23,875 nt of DNA from Chara braunii (GCA_003427395.1 BFEA01000413.1:1411493-1435367), one strand, 5' to 3'. Counted from the stretch's first letter, positions 8,317 through 17,399 are shown. Program-made: numbers and translations. The notes: generated from the sequence alone by a model not told the origin.

Positions 8317-8352
<36 letters not shown>
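8215..8352 (+). repeat. Compound (TGC)n/(GAT)n trinucleotide microsatellite
   Basis: CTT, TGC and GAT triplets run nearly without interruption. The minus-strand frame would encode Gln and His runs, which is a composition effect rather than gene evidence. Confidence 0.9.
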
Positions 8353-9165
8353 GTCTGCCATTGATGATTCTGCCGTCTTAACTTAGGGCGCGGTCAAAAC
8401 TGCAGTTAAGAAGGCTATTCAGTGGTCGGAACTGCAGATGATAAATAGGCTTGGTAGCTCAACCCCGTGAACAACGAGGGGTAATGAGGTGGGCAAAAAC
8501 GAGGGGTAACGAGGGGTGATGGGAATGCTGCTGATTCTGCTGATGGCTGCAGCAGCCTATTATCGTACCTTGGGGCACATTCACTGTCGGATGGTTTTCT
8601 GGACGGAATCTGGCAGATATTGCAGTTCACAACAGACAGCAGAGGGTGTGGAGTAAGTCTGATGGACGCCTGTGAGTGTGTGGAATGAAGCAGTGGGTAA
8701 GAATGATGAGCCACGGGAATGCTACTGCTGCCTCTGCTGGAATTTGCCTGCTTCTTCTGCCGCTGATGGTCATGCTGCCATTTTCGAGTATGTGCCCATG
8801 GCACACACAGCGAACAACATCCGGAAGAGTACCGAGTACCGAGTGGGAATGCTCACCAAGGGAGATTGCTAAGCAGAGCTGCAATGTTCGGGCATGTGTG
8901 TGTGAAAGAGTTCTGCCTGCTTCATTCTCTGCATCTTGTTAGTTGCATTGCCCAGATGCAGATGGCCGAAAAAAGCATGATCTTCATCTGGGTATGGGCG
9001 AGAGCGCAAATGCATATGGGCTAAGTCAACAAGTTCTTACCTATCAGGCATAGGACATGGAGATGTCATGAAGTGTGCTTTGTTTATTGATTTTGTATTT
9101 GTTAGTGAAAAAAATGTCACAACTTTTCGGGTAATGAAGCAGGGGGGCAGATATGTCAGGAGAAT
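8353..9165. other. Non-coding stretch
   Basis: It holds short repeats (acgaggggtaa at 8476-8520) and GCTGCT-rich segments near 8527-8550 and 8722-8780. Open frames here overlap on both strands and match no family I know. No RNA gene was recognised. Confidence 0.35.
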
Positions 9166-9167
9166 GG

Positions 9168-9382
9168 TCCTTCGGGACATCCGCTAAGAATGGAAGGATA
9201 CAGAGAAGAAGATTAGAATGGCCCCTGTGCAACATCCGCTAAGAATGGAAGGATACAGAGAAGAAGATTAGAATGGCCCCTGTGCAACATCCGCTAAAAA
9301 TGGAAGGATACAGAGAAGAAGATCAGAATGGTCCCTGTGCAAAGATGACACGCATAAGTCGAGAAGTGGTCAAAATTTTCAA
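9168..9382 (+). pseudogene. U6 snRNA pseudogene with triplicated 55-bp core
   Basis: It starts like U6 (ccttcgggacatccg), then repeats the 55-bp core three times, starting at 9178, 9233 and 9288, before the normal 3' part (gatgacacgcataagtcgag ... aaaatttt). The ACAGAGA box is kept in each unit, followed by an extra AAG. The AGC of the catalytic triad reads AGA in all three units (agattagaatgg or agatcagaatgg). It cannot be a functional U6. No promoter elements are evident. Confidence 0.85.
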
Positions 9383-9448
9383 AAAGGAAAAAAAAAAAAA
9401 AAGGTTTAAGAAACGGAAGACTCATGGGAATTGGAGGCCTCTCTGCCT

Positions 9449-9713
9449 AGCTACGCAATGCTTGAGCAGGTGAGTAGTTTAATCCTCCATTCCACATCTC
9501 TGCCTGGGTTGTGCACGCACCTGGCCCATGTAATGGCCATTGTACATATATTGATGATATTGAGCTGCCTACGGTTCACCGGGCAGCTCTGTTTGATATA
9601 TTGGTGATATTGAGCTACGCAATGCTCGAGCAGGTGAGTGGTTTAATCCTCCATTCCACATCTCTGCCTGCGTTGTGCACGCACCTGGCCCATGTAATGG
9701 CCATTGTACACAT
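9449..9713 (+). repeat. 100-bp direct repeat flanking a foldback-family hairpin
   Basis: Bases 9451-9549 recur at 9615-9713 with only a few changes (ctacgcaatgcttgagcagg ... ggcccatgtaatggccattg). Between them, 9563-9597 contain gagctgcctacgg and accgggcagctctgtttga. That is the conserved hairpin of the hammerhead-like foldback family. Confidence 0.75.
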
Positions 9714-10139
9714 GCTTCTCACCAGTGGGAGTTGTGGGACAACGGCATCATGGTTCATAACTTCATGCCATGACTGATGTTACTGATTCTTACGTAATGA
9801 CGCTGTTTTCTTGCCCCACCAGACTGTCCGCAATCTCTTTTATGTCGAAGATCATTCCTCTGCACGATGATGTACCGACACTCTGCGGCCATCTCCTTAG
9901 CGCTGCTACAGACACCATTACACTCGGCTGTAGTTGCCATCGTCTCCGTCACAATCACTACAATGACATTGATTCTGCATGTGTGTGTGTAGAGGACTGT
10001 CCCTCCGTTCCTGACTGCAGGCGCCCTCCACATCCGGATACTATATGTCCATTTTGCGGCCATGGGGGCTATACGGAAAGCATGGTCTTTTGTGGCGAGT
10101 TTTTCCCTCGTTTTGGCCTGCAATCGGCATACCATTTGT
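9714..10139. other. Open stretch without recognised gene
   Basis: Long frames are open on both strands (about 134-141 residues each between 9755 and 10195). The products overlap antisense and show no motif I recognise. A decayed mobile-element fragment is possible. There is no supported call. Confidence 0.25.
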
Positions 10140-10380
10140 TGGGAGCCTACGTTGGTCATGCTGAATGCCAGCCGTCATGGCAATTGTTGTCCTGAGAGTG
10201 CTCATCTAGGTCTTCCATGCGCCCAGTCACCTCATCCTTACAACGTGTGTTGTATTTGTCGTTAAGCACAGACTCATTCCTGAGCCCTTTTTTATCCTTA
10301 ATTTCCTTCAAATTTCCGTTCTTTGTTTCTCTTTTCTTCACCTCTTCCTCCCCCTTTACTCTGCCTCTTTCTCACAGCGT
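10140..10380 (+). repeat. Dispersed tract also present at 23595-23875
   Basis: Shared words in order include catgctgaatgcc / catgctcaatgcc, gagagtgctca / gagaatgctca, ggtcttccatg, cttacaa-gt-tgt, attcctgagccc / attcttgagccc, and a long pyrimidine tract ending ctctgcctctttctcacag / ctctgcctctttctcag. The end resembles a 3' splice site. Confidence 0.55.
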
Positions 10381-10650
10381 ACAAGTGGGCCGTATGTTAC
10401 ATGGGGATGCGGGCAGCTGCTGTTAACTTCATCAACGTACTGCGAAGAGCCCCTTTTACTCTGCCTCTTTCTCGCAGCGTACAAGTGCGCCGGTATGTCA
10501 CATGGGGATCCGGGCAGCTGCTGTTAACTTCATCAATGTACTGCGAAGAGGCCCGTTTACTCTGCCTCTGTTTCCCAGCGGACAAGTGGGCTGTATGGCA
10601 CACGGGGATGCGGGCAGCTCGCGCTCAGCTTCATCAACTTACCGCAAAAA
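10352..10650 (+). repeat. Three tandem 100-bp units ending/starting at splice-acceptor-like sites
   Basis: Units start near 10352, 10452 and 10552. Each has tttactctgcctctttctc then cagcg-acaagtgggc, atggggatgcgggcagct and cttcatcaacgtactgcgaa. The third is the most diverged. Each carries a pyrimidine tract and a CAG like an intron 3' end, so duplicated exon-plus-acceptor units are possible. The frame after CAG gives YKWAVCYMGMRAAAVNFINV in the first copy, which I do not recognise. Confidence 0.65.
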
Positions 10651-11475
10651 GGCACACCTGCCTATGCTGCAATGCGCAGTATACTCCCGCACCAGGTCCT
10701 TCAAAGAGCTGGGAACTCCCTGAGTTCGAGCAGAAAGGGAAAAAAAAAAAAAAAAAGGGTACCGCTTAGTGAGCATTCTACAGTGGCACAGTCTTCCAAG
10801 ACGTTTTGCAGTCTGTAGGGAACATGGTACCATGGCTCTTGAGGCTATTTGTGCTCCCCCAACTGTTGGGGACATAGTTGTGGGGAACAAATGTGCTGCT
10901 CGTCATTCTTTTGAAAACAAGATCTCGTTCAACTGCGTCTTGTAGACATGGTTGGGGGTTAACAGTTGGTCCTTCACATTGACCCCTCGCTTTCACTACA
11001 GGTGGTGGGTGGTGGTCCCAAACAGAAACTTCAAGGGGGAGTAAGCCCTTCAATACTGGCATACACCCAGCTCACGTGGAAAGTGCACCGCACAACTGTT
11101 TGCGAAGTCGAGAACTGATTGCAATTCAAATCCCGCTCGCTGTAACCAGACAAGAACACACTCAGCTCGCGTGACAGAATGACACACCAATGTAAACTAA
11201 CTGTTGACATCAGCTATCAGAAGTATCGACTCGGACTTACCGACAGCAGACTGAGTTCAGTCTGAGATTTGAGTTTCAAAACACGGTCCGAGAAGCGACA
11301 AGCAGAAATCAGAAGTATCAGTTCTGACACATGGTGTTTTGAGTTTCGCTGCAATCAGAAGTATACTGACAGCAGTTCAGTCCGATGATTGTAAGACGTA
11401 AGACTTGGCGGCCACTTCTTTCTGAGATTCGACGGGGAGAAAAAGGATTAACATTTAACTGCATCCAGTAGGGGA
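10651..11475. other. Non-coding stretch with short repeats
   Basis: A 17-base A-run lies near 10740-10756. Between 11090 and 11400 words such as cagctc-cgtg, atcagaagtat and ttgagttt recur, suggesting old local duplications. A minus-strand frame at 10778-11062 is open but matches nothing I know. Confidence 0.3.
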
Positions 11476-11477
11476 CA

Positions 11478-11585
11478 GGGTGATGAGTCGGTGAAACTCC
11501 GAAACGGTTTGTCGCAGCTTGTTTGGTGTCCTCGTCTCCCTCTCTGCCTGCAGTTTACCGGGCAGCTCTGTTTGAGGATATATTG
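11478..11585 (+). mobile_element. Foldback-family copy with hammerhead-ribozyme-like 5' end
   Basis: Bases 11480-11486 (gtgatga) correspond to the hammerhead core CUGAUGA with one change. They are followed by gtcgg, loop tgaaact, cc (gac deleted), gaaac at 11501-11505 and ggttt-gtc, ending at 11513 at the expected cleavage position. Upstream ggggaca (11471-11477) can pair with downstream tgtcctc as an outer stem I. The conserved body follows (ctctgcctgcagtttaccgg, then gcagctctgtttga). This copy keeps the 5' core that other copies lost, but its stem II is broken. Confidence 0.55.
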
Positions 11586-11810
11586 TCACATAACTATGAA
11601 CTAAAAGAGCTTACTTTGGTAAGCAAATGGTGAAGACGATGAAAAAAAAAGACGTGGGGGGTAACTCCGGTGCTGTGGCTGCCATGCTCCCTCTTGGTAG
11701 CCGTAGCGCCACATCTCACGGTATCGTGTTCTTGTTTTCCTTATCGTTGGGACTCCAGGCACTGTGCACTAGTACACAGCCTGCAGTTAACTTTGGGGCT
11801 TTTTGAGGGA
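11586..11810. other. Non-coding stretch
   Basis: No gene or clear repeat recognised. Confidence 0.3.
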
Positions 11811-11817
11811 ACATGGT

Positions 11818-12090
11818 AGCCTCCACGAGGACCCTTGGAGCCCCTTCTTCTCAAGGTAGTTCCCTTCAATATTGTGGACCATTTTGGGACTTTCCTAGGG
11901 AAGATGGTAACCGTGGGACTATCTGCAGGACCATTGAGCCAATCTCGAGACTTTCCGCTTACGGTGATACTGACATGCTGAGCGCATGCAAGGCTGAGCT
12001 CCCTCCAAGATCGGGGACCGTTTTGGGACTTTCCTAGAGACAGGACCATTGAGCCTCTCCTTGTCTCCGAGACTCTTTTCTGTGACACTG
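11818..12090 (+). repeat. Diverged tandem duplication (about 140 bp)
   Basis: The segments ggaccattttgggactttcc (11877) and ggaccgttttgggactttcc (12015) start two related units. These also share aggaccattgagcc, gagactttcc / gagactcttt and ctgaca--ctga-c-catgc. Confidence 0.6.
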
Positions 12091-12229
12091 ACACACTGAA
12101 CCCATGCGGTGTCGTGTTCGTCAGGGGCTCTGGTAGGCCGTTAAACCAAGTAGACAGTGCTAGAAAGTTTTAGCTAGGAAGTTCTATCTTTCTGCACGGA
12201 GAGGAAATTCAAAATTCAATGTCGAAAGT

Positions 12230-12280
12230 GGATTGCGCAAGAAAACTGGACATTGGATTGCACAAGAAAACTGGGCATTG
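12230..12280 (+). repeat. Short direct repeat
   Basis: The words gattgcgcaagaaaactgg and gattgcacaagaaaactggg, each followed by cattg, are two adjacent copies of about 27 bp. Confidence 0.6.
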
Positions 12281-12396
12281 TTACATCTTTAAAAGAGATC
12301 GTGTCATTGTGGAGAGGCTTTTTTTTTTAGATCCTCAGCTGCAGAAGTTTTAGTCTCCGTGATTGGTTTGCCACTTGATTGTTTGCAGACTTGTCT

Positions 12397-12430
12397 TTTT
12401 TGCTTTGCTTTGTTTTGCTTTGCTTTGCTT
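12397..12430 (+). repeat. (TTTGC)n microsatellite
   Basis: About six units of tttgct/tttgt occur in tandem. Confidence 0.7.
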
Positions 12431-12586
12431 GGCAATGTGAACCTCTCTTCTAGATTATGTTCTACGATAGGTGATTGCTCTACCAATTATTAGTGAGCAA
12501 GGGGGCGGAGAGGTTGGGCAGGGAGGGGGGTTCAATCTAGATATCGAGCAGCCAGCCTGCTTGCCTATGTGGACTATACTTTTTGT

Positions 12587-12710
12587 CTGTGTTGTAGCGA
12601 TTATTATATGTCGAAACATCGCCTGCTCGCAGATGCGGTTTGTGTGGTGTGTTGTAGCGATTATTATCCGTCGAAACATCGCCTGCCTGCTATCAGATGT
12701 GGTCTGTGTG
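12587..12710 (+). repeat. 60-bp tandem duplication
   Basis: The segment gttgtagcgattattat plus gtcgaaacatcgcctgc occurs at 12591 and again at 12651, a period of 60. It lies just before the acceptor tract of the first visible oxidoreductase exon. Confidence 0.8.
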
Positions 12711-12788
12711 CTGATGCGGATGGTTTTTTTTTTTTTGTCTTTTCCTTTTTCAATGTGTGAATCCTGTGAATGATCGTGTGGGACTCAG

Positions 12789-13025
12789 ATATCTCGATGG
12801 GCTTGCGGAGGCCTTTGTTGCACATGGAGGGCGGCTGTACGAGAAGAGTAGGGTCTGGAAGCAGAAGGGAAATGCTGTGACAACGTCGGATGGATTCACA
12901 GTGGCGGCAAAGGCGGTGGTCTTGGCTACGAATTCACCAATCAATCACAATGTTGCCATTCATGCTCGACAGACGGCCTACAGAACCTATGCTATTGGAT
13001 TGGAAGTACCAAAAGGCTCTGTGAG
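12789..13025 (+). CDS. FAD-dependent oxidoreductase (DAO fold, Rieske fusion family), internal exon
   Basis: First visible exon of the gene. A T-rich tract leads to the first AG at 12787-12788. The frame then reads YLDGLAEAFVAHGGRLYE, a variable segment, AAKAVVLATNSPINHNVAIH, RQTAYRTYAIGLEV and PKGSV. In this family the region follows the N-terminal FAD-binding part. The ATN(T/S)P run, where the oxidised product of the substrate cap meets the FAD domain, and the YRTY motif are family hallmarks. The exon is phase 2 in and phase 2 out; its last two bases plus the first base of the next exon give an Arg codon. The FAD-binding Gly-rich start (about 180 residues) should be in exons further 5', but I cannot find them in this window. 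The substrate is unknown; related bacterial proteins are annotated only as glycine/D-amino-acid-oxidase-like. Confidence 0.9.
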
Positions 13026-13438
13026 GTAGGGGCAGAAAGGGAGGGGGAGGCGGGGAAGGGCGAGGTTGGTTATTTCAACTTATTTGTGTGCATTGCGTGT
13101 GTGGTGTATGTGTTGTATCAACTTGTATGTGTTTGTATGTGTTGGATACGTCCGTGGTTATGACGATTGAGCCTAAATTGCGTGCTCAGGTTTGGAAATG
13201 TCTATGAACTGGCCGTGTCCGAACGTGTGTCGACTTGTTGGAGATATGGAAGGGCATGATCTGGGGTTGTTCGAAAATTTTTCGAAATGATTGGGTCTCT
13301 GGGAATAGGAACAACATGTTTCATTTTAGTAGTTAAATGAGCACTGTGACAAGTTTTTCCAGAAAATTGGATGTGCTATGTAGACAGGTAAGGCAAGCAG
13401 GCAAGGAGGCAGACAGATAGATAGATAGATAGATAGAG

Positions 13439-13517
<79 letters not shown>

Positions 13518-13686
13518 TGGAGCTTCTGGATATGGTGAAAAGATTGTGCTTTGGGACCCTGGTTCCAGCATATGATTCCACCATGATGTTGAAGTTGATC
13601 CTGATGCTGCTGGATTTGCATCCGCCAGTGAATGACATCTTTTTGTATGCATTTCTGTGCATTGTTATGTGTGTGTGTGTGTGCAG
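13026..13686 (+). other. Intron with GATA and GA microsatellites
   Basis: Donor gtaggg follows exon 12789-13025, and acceptor gtgtgcag precedes 13687. Inside, 13413-13459 is (GATA)n and 13459-13511 is (GA)n. A (TG)n run lies just before the acceptor and supplies no pyrimidine tract, so splicing relies on a TG-rich tract. Confidence 0.8.
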
Positions 13687-13894
13687 GCGAGCACAGTTTT
13701 GGGACACAGCGCAGCCATACCATTATGTCAGGTTGCAAACCAAGGGTGACACGGACGTTCTGATTGTTGGTGGAGAGGACCACAGCACTGGGATTAAGCC
13801 AAAACAGATGAAGGATGCATGGGTCGACCTGGAGATCTGGGCAAGGAAGCGATGGGTGGTGGCTGGGGATGTACTGTATAAGTGGACGGGTCAG
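13687..13894 (+). CDS. FAD-dependent oxidoreductase, second visible exon
   Basis: Begins with the third base of the split Arg codon, then reads RAQFWDTAQPYHYVRLQ, TDVLIVGGEDHSTGIKP, DLEIWARKRW and GDVLYKWTGQ. The WDT-PYHYVR and GGEDH-TG segments, and the closing W(S/T)GQ, are characteristic of the DAO half of DAO-Rieske proteins. The GGEDH region lies near the FAD isoalloxazine in homologues. It ends in phase 0 with donor gtatta. Length is 208 bp. Confidence is high because the join restores the family sequence GSV-R-RAQFWDT without gap. Confidence 0.93.
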
Positions 13895-14870
13895 GTATTA
13901 GAGTTAACCTTCTTGACCTGGACACAACCCCTGTTCATTTTGGCTGTCTCTAGTGCAAATGGCGGGTCAGATACAGAGAGAGAGTGACTGGATGTGGTGT
14001 TTAGGGGTCCGGTACTGCGACCATCTGCAGGTCATTGCTCACACAGAAATTGACAGATTGCTTATTTTTTTATTGATTTGTTTGTTGCCCCGTAGCTTTT
14101 TAATCTATCTTTTGGTTTTTCTATTAATTTGTTTTTGTTTGCCACAGAAATACGTAAACTACGATAGGTGTTTTTATTTACTTAAGGAGGAATCGGGCCT
14201 GAAACCAGCAGCACCTAACATGGGGCCGGGGGAAAGCTGGTGCGGAGTAGCACCGACGTATAAAAACAGAAAGCCTTCGGCCTTTATACTGAACCAAGTT
14301 GAGCCTGGAATCCAACCTCATGGATGGAATGTAACCAGAGGAAATGATGGTATTGCAATGAACATTAGTATAATACTTAGCGCCCTTACGATGATGATGG
14401 CAGCTAAAAGAGTCGGTACGGTGTGACAATGATGCATGTGTGCCTGTGTGCTCCATACGATGATGGCAGATGGACTCACGGTTTTTTTTTTTTGAGCGGC
14501 ATTGAAATGACTCATGGCTGTGTTCTTGTGATGTGAGTAGGTGATTTTCTGCTTTGGTCTGTGTTGGAGGATGCAGATGGTTTTTTTCTCAAATGTAGTT
14601 TTGCTGCTTTTGCTTTTGCATCTGAAAAATATGGCGATGCCAGATTTTTCGATTGCATTGTTCCAATCTGTCATACGGGCCTCTCGGCACTAATCACCAA
14701 CCAAATGTGTGACATGGAAAATTAATTTCACACTCGTTGACTGCCGCGGTGAGATTCCAAATGGCTGTGATAGCTGTGTGACTACGTTGTGTGTTTCTTA
14801 TGGCATGAGAAATTTTGAAAATGTGACAAGTGAAAATATGTCTAGGGTTCACCAGACAGTGATATATATA

Positions 14871-15013
14871 CGACGAAACAGTTTGTCACAGCCCCTCGTT
14901 TGTTGTCCTCTTCTCTCTCTCTGCCTACGGTTTACCGGGCAGTTCCCGGTAAACCGTAGGCAGAGAGAGAGAATAGGACAACAAACGAGGGGCTGTGACA
15001 AACTGTTTCGTCG
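14871..15013. mobile_element. Near-perfect foldback element, 69-bp arms and 5-base loop
   Basis: Bases 14871-14939 and 14945-15013 are inverted repeats with a single mismatch, around the loop cagtt. Each arm runs from the hammerhead-like 3' segment (cgacgaaac, agtttgtc) through cacagcccctcg, a CT-rich part and ctacggtttaccggg. On the minus strand the right side extends to 15028 with stem II intact: gtcgg, loop tgaaact, ccgac, then gaaac and agtttgtc. The 5' core (CUGAUGA) is replaced by an ATATAT run. The high arm identity suggests recent origin or gene conversion. Confidence 0.85.
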
Positions 15014-15033
15014 GAGTTTCACCGACGCATATA

Positions 15034-15110
15034 TATCACAGCCCCTCGTTTGTTGTCCTCTTCTCCCTCTCTGCCTACGGTTTACCGGGCAGTTCTGTTT
15101 GACGATACCG
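15034..15110 (+). mobile_element. Foldback-family copy, body only
   Basis: It repeats tcacagcccctcgtttgttg, the CT-rich part, ctacggtttaccgggcagtt and ctgtttgacgata, in the same orientation as the left arm of the palindrome. It begins at the base next to the predicted hammerhead cleavage position, after an AT run. Confidence 0.75.
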
Positions 15111-15164
15111 CCACATCCAGTCGATTCAGCTGCAGTTTATGTCATGTGTGTACATACGCACCAT

Positions 15165-15243
15165 ATGTACTGTACGTATCGTACGTACTGTACGTACGGT
15201 CCAGTACTGTATGTTGGGTACATACTGTACGTAGTACGTACTT
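15165..15243. repeat. GTAC-rich nested palindromes
   Basis: Overlapping self-complementary words (gtacgtactgtacgtac; gtacatactgtacgtagtac) form short hairpins. Function is unknown; it may be simple-sequence decay. Confidence 0.6.
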
Positions 15244-15649
15244 GAAGGCTTCTGTCATAGCACATACATTTTTGGAGAATAGACAGGAGAAAGAAAGAAC
15301 AGAAGGGAAAGAATAGACAGGAAAATCAACAGATCGGATTCTTGAACTTAATTCCGTGTCCCTTGATCTGTTCCTACGATGTGGAGGAGATGCGTTATTG
15401 GACGATGTGAGGTCAGTCGCCATACCACCCACTTCTCCGCCTTTTTGATACCTGAACTTTTGAGGGAAGTACACATCTTCTTCCACCTTTCTCCCCTCCC
15501 CCCCTCTCCCCCTCTCCCCCTGTATCCACTTTTTTCTAGAGAAATTGCCCCTCTTCTAGCCAAATCAATGTCAATGATCATTTTTTGTAAAAGAAATATA
15601 ATAATATATGTTGAAACTTCTGACAAAGTATCTTTGGGGTTGTCTGCAG

Positions 15650-15734
15650 GTTTATGAACCAGCGGATTATTTGGGGCTGTACGGTCCAGATCCGTTGAAC
15701 CCATTCAGCACAGAAGGCACTTTCATATCCACAG
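15650..15734 (+). CDS. FAD-dependent oxidoreductase, third visible exon
   Basis: An 85-bp exon with acceptor tgtctgcag and donor gtacaa. It reads VYEPADYLGLYGPD, PLNPFS and TEGTFISTG (last codon split). It continues W(T)GQ|VYEP, matching the family pattern WSGQV-EP-D, where the protein turns back to the FAD domain before the TGxSGxGMT motif. Phase 0 in, phase 1 out. Confidence 0.9.
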
Positions 15735-16905
15735 GTACAAGTCGAACCACTGCATGGGCCCATGGATGACAATTTTCCTTATGGATGACACTTTTTCTTC
15801 TGACCTTCTTCCCTTAGTACCGGCTCCCCTCTCTGCCTCCATTTTGTATCCGCTGCGTCACTTCTTGTTCCTTTCATGGGAAAATGTTGAGTGAGTACTG
15901 GCACCACCACTTTATCTTAAATGTTTCGGATCGCATTTACGACGAGATGTGTATGCATATGGCCGCAATTCTGTCCACAGATTGGTACGGAAGTGGGAGC
16001 ATGAGTATGCCCTGACAGTCTTCAGTTTTACGTTTTAAGTCTTCAACTCATTGATTGAGCTGAGCAGGCACAATTCCATATCCACAGGAATAACCTGTAC
16101 CACATTTCTTAACCAATCAGGTTTTCCCCTCCTCCCTTCCTCCCTTCCTCCCTTCCTCCCCTCCTCCCTCCCTTTCTCCCTCCCCGCTGTTTCAGATTTC
16201 TTCCTTGTTGGTATCCAGTCAGAGTACAGAGCCCTTTGAACCAGCTCAGCACAAAAGGCATGTCCATGTCTGCCGCTCAGGCCGCCACTGAGGGTACGGT
16301 AGCATGAACCCGGTTGCTTTTCTGACCATGTTCATGCTCTGCCGAGGAAGGAAGCATGGCTATGTCCCTGGTGGGACCTCCTCTAACCTCTAACACATCT
16401 GCCACCTCCCACTCTTTTTTTTCTTTTTTTTTTTTGTTTGTGTGTGTGCGTCTCTGATCCAGATATCAGTTAAAATTCTGTTTATCTTTCCCCTTTTTTG
16501 TGAATCAGTGAGAACTTGAGATCTTGTTTGCCTGTGTTTCCCCCCCTCCGTACATTCCTCCCCCCTCCTCCCTCTCCCTCTCCCTCTTTCTCTCCCTGTC
16601 TGTGATTTTACCTCAGGTGTTTGGTCAAATCTCTTATTTTTATGTTTTTACCTGGAGAGCGATGATGGACCATTTTCTGTGACACACACATGGAGGGTGC
16701 CGGTGTATCTCACTGTCATGATTTTTTTTTTTTTTTTAGGGGAAAAAAACGAAGGCAGAGGCACCCCCTGTTTTTCCTTCACAGGTCTTTTTAATTTTTA
16801 ATAATTTTGATCAACAGTGCAATGCCATGCGTATCGCATTCAGCCCCGTAGGATGGGTGGTCTTGCGCTTTTTCCCGATATCTCTCCGATGTGTCGTTGG
16901 TGCAG
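15735..16905 (+). other. Intron with CCTT/CT-rich tracts
   Basis: It lies between donor gtacaa and acceptor ggtgcag. It holds a copy of the dispersed repeat at 15933-15977, a CCTTCCTC tract at 16128-16193, pyrimidine tracts at 16541-16595 and a T-run at 16722-16737. Confidence 0.6.
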
Positions 16906-17072
16906 GTAACAGCGGTCAGGGCATGACAGGTGGCACCATCTCTGCCATGGTTATCGGGGACAGAATTTTGGGAAGGGTTAACCCATGGGTGGAGCTGTAC
17001 AACCCAAAACGTGCGATTCCAGTTGGAAAACCATGGGCAAGTGTCGGGGAGGAAGCAAAACACACAGTGGAT
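16906..17072 (+). CDS. FAD-dependent oxidoreductase, fourth visible exon
   Basis: Acceptor ggtgcag and donor gtaagt. After the split Gly codon it reads NSGQGMTGGTISAMVIGDRI, then NPWVELYNPKRAIP and EEAKHTVD. The G(D/N)SGxGMTxGT motif is the C-terminal FAD-contact motif of DAO-type proteins, and W-ELYNPxR is the usual sequence after it. It ends the DAO half and leads to the linker before the Rieske domain. Phase 1 in, phase 0 out; 167 bp. Confidence 0.93.
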
Positions 17073-17104
17073 GTAAGTTCGATTTATTGCCCCCTGTGTA
17101 GTAA

Positions 17105-17220
17105 CTCTGTTTAGTAGTTTTTTTTAACTTTTTTAGTAATTTTTAGTAATTTTTTACCCCTGAACTTTTAAGTAATTTTTAGTAGTTTTTTACCCCTAAA
17201 CTTTTTTACCCCTGCCCCTG
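17105..17220 (+). repeat. TTTTTAGTAATTTTT / ACCCCTGAACTTTT tandem repeat
   Basis: The two words alternate three times with variable lengths. Confidence 0.7.
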
Positions 17221-17399
17221 TTGCAGTTGATTTTGAATCACCAGTATGCCAGACCACCTTTTTTTTCTTCTTAACTTCTTTCTCGAAAAGGGTGGCGCCC
17301 TTTACATACCATCATTATTAAACTGACCAGCTCCCGGCAATTCGGAGCAGAAAAAAGAATTAAAAAGAGAAATAAACTTAATAAAGTGTATTCTGTTCA

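Larger units (their letters stand above)
13895..15649 (+). other. Intron holding a foldback cluster
   Basis: It lies between donor gtatta and acceptor tgtctgcag. It carries T-rich segments, the near-perfect foldback at 14871-15013, a further copy at 15034-15110, GTAC palindromes at 15165-15243 and a CT/CCCT tract at 15485-15522. Frames reported-length in the repeats are not gene-like. Confidence 0.7.

Noticed and set aside
7999-8361. A minus-strand frame with His and Gln runs
   Set aside because: The runs come entirely from the GAT/TGC microsatellite; the rest has no motif.
9755-10195. Overlapping open frames on both strands, 134-141 residues
   Set aside because: They are mutually antisense, have no known motif and no splice or start context. 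Decayed repeat sequence is more likely.
12757-12788. In-frame extension of the first oxidoreductase exon upstream, containing NPVNDRV
   Set aside because: It lies between the T-rich tract and the first AG. The family sequence resumes only at the Tyr after that AG, so it is intron; the likeness to a family motif is taken as chance.
14709-15245. A 178-residue + strand open frame
   Set aside because: It crosses the near-perfect palindrome and GTAC repeats, so the protein repeats itself as a by-product of the foldback copies.
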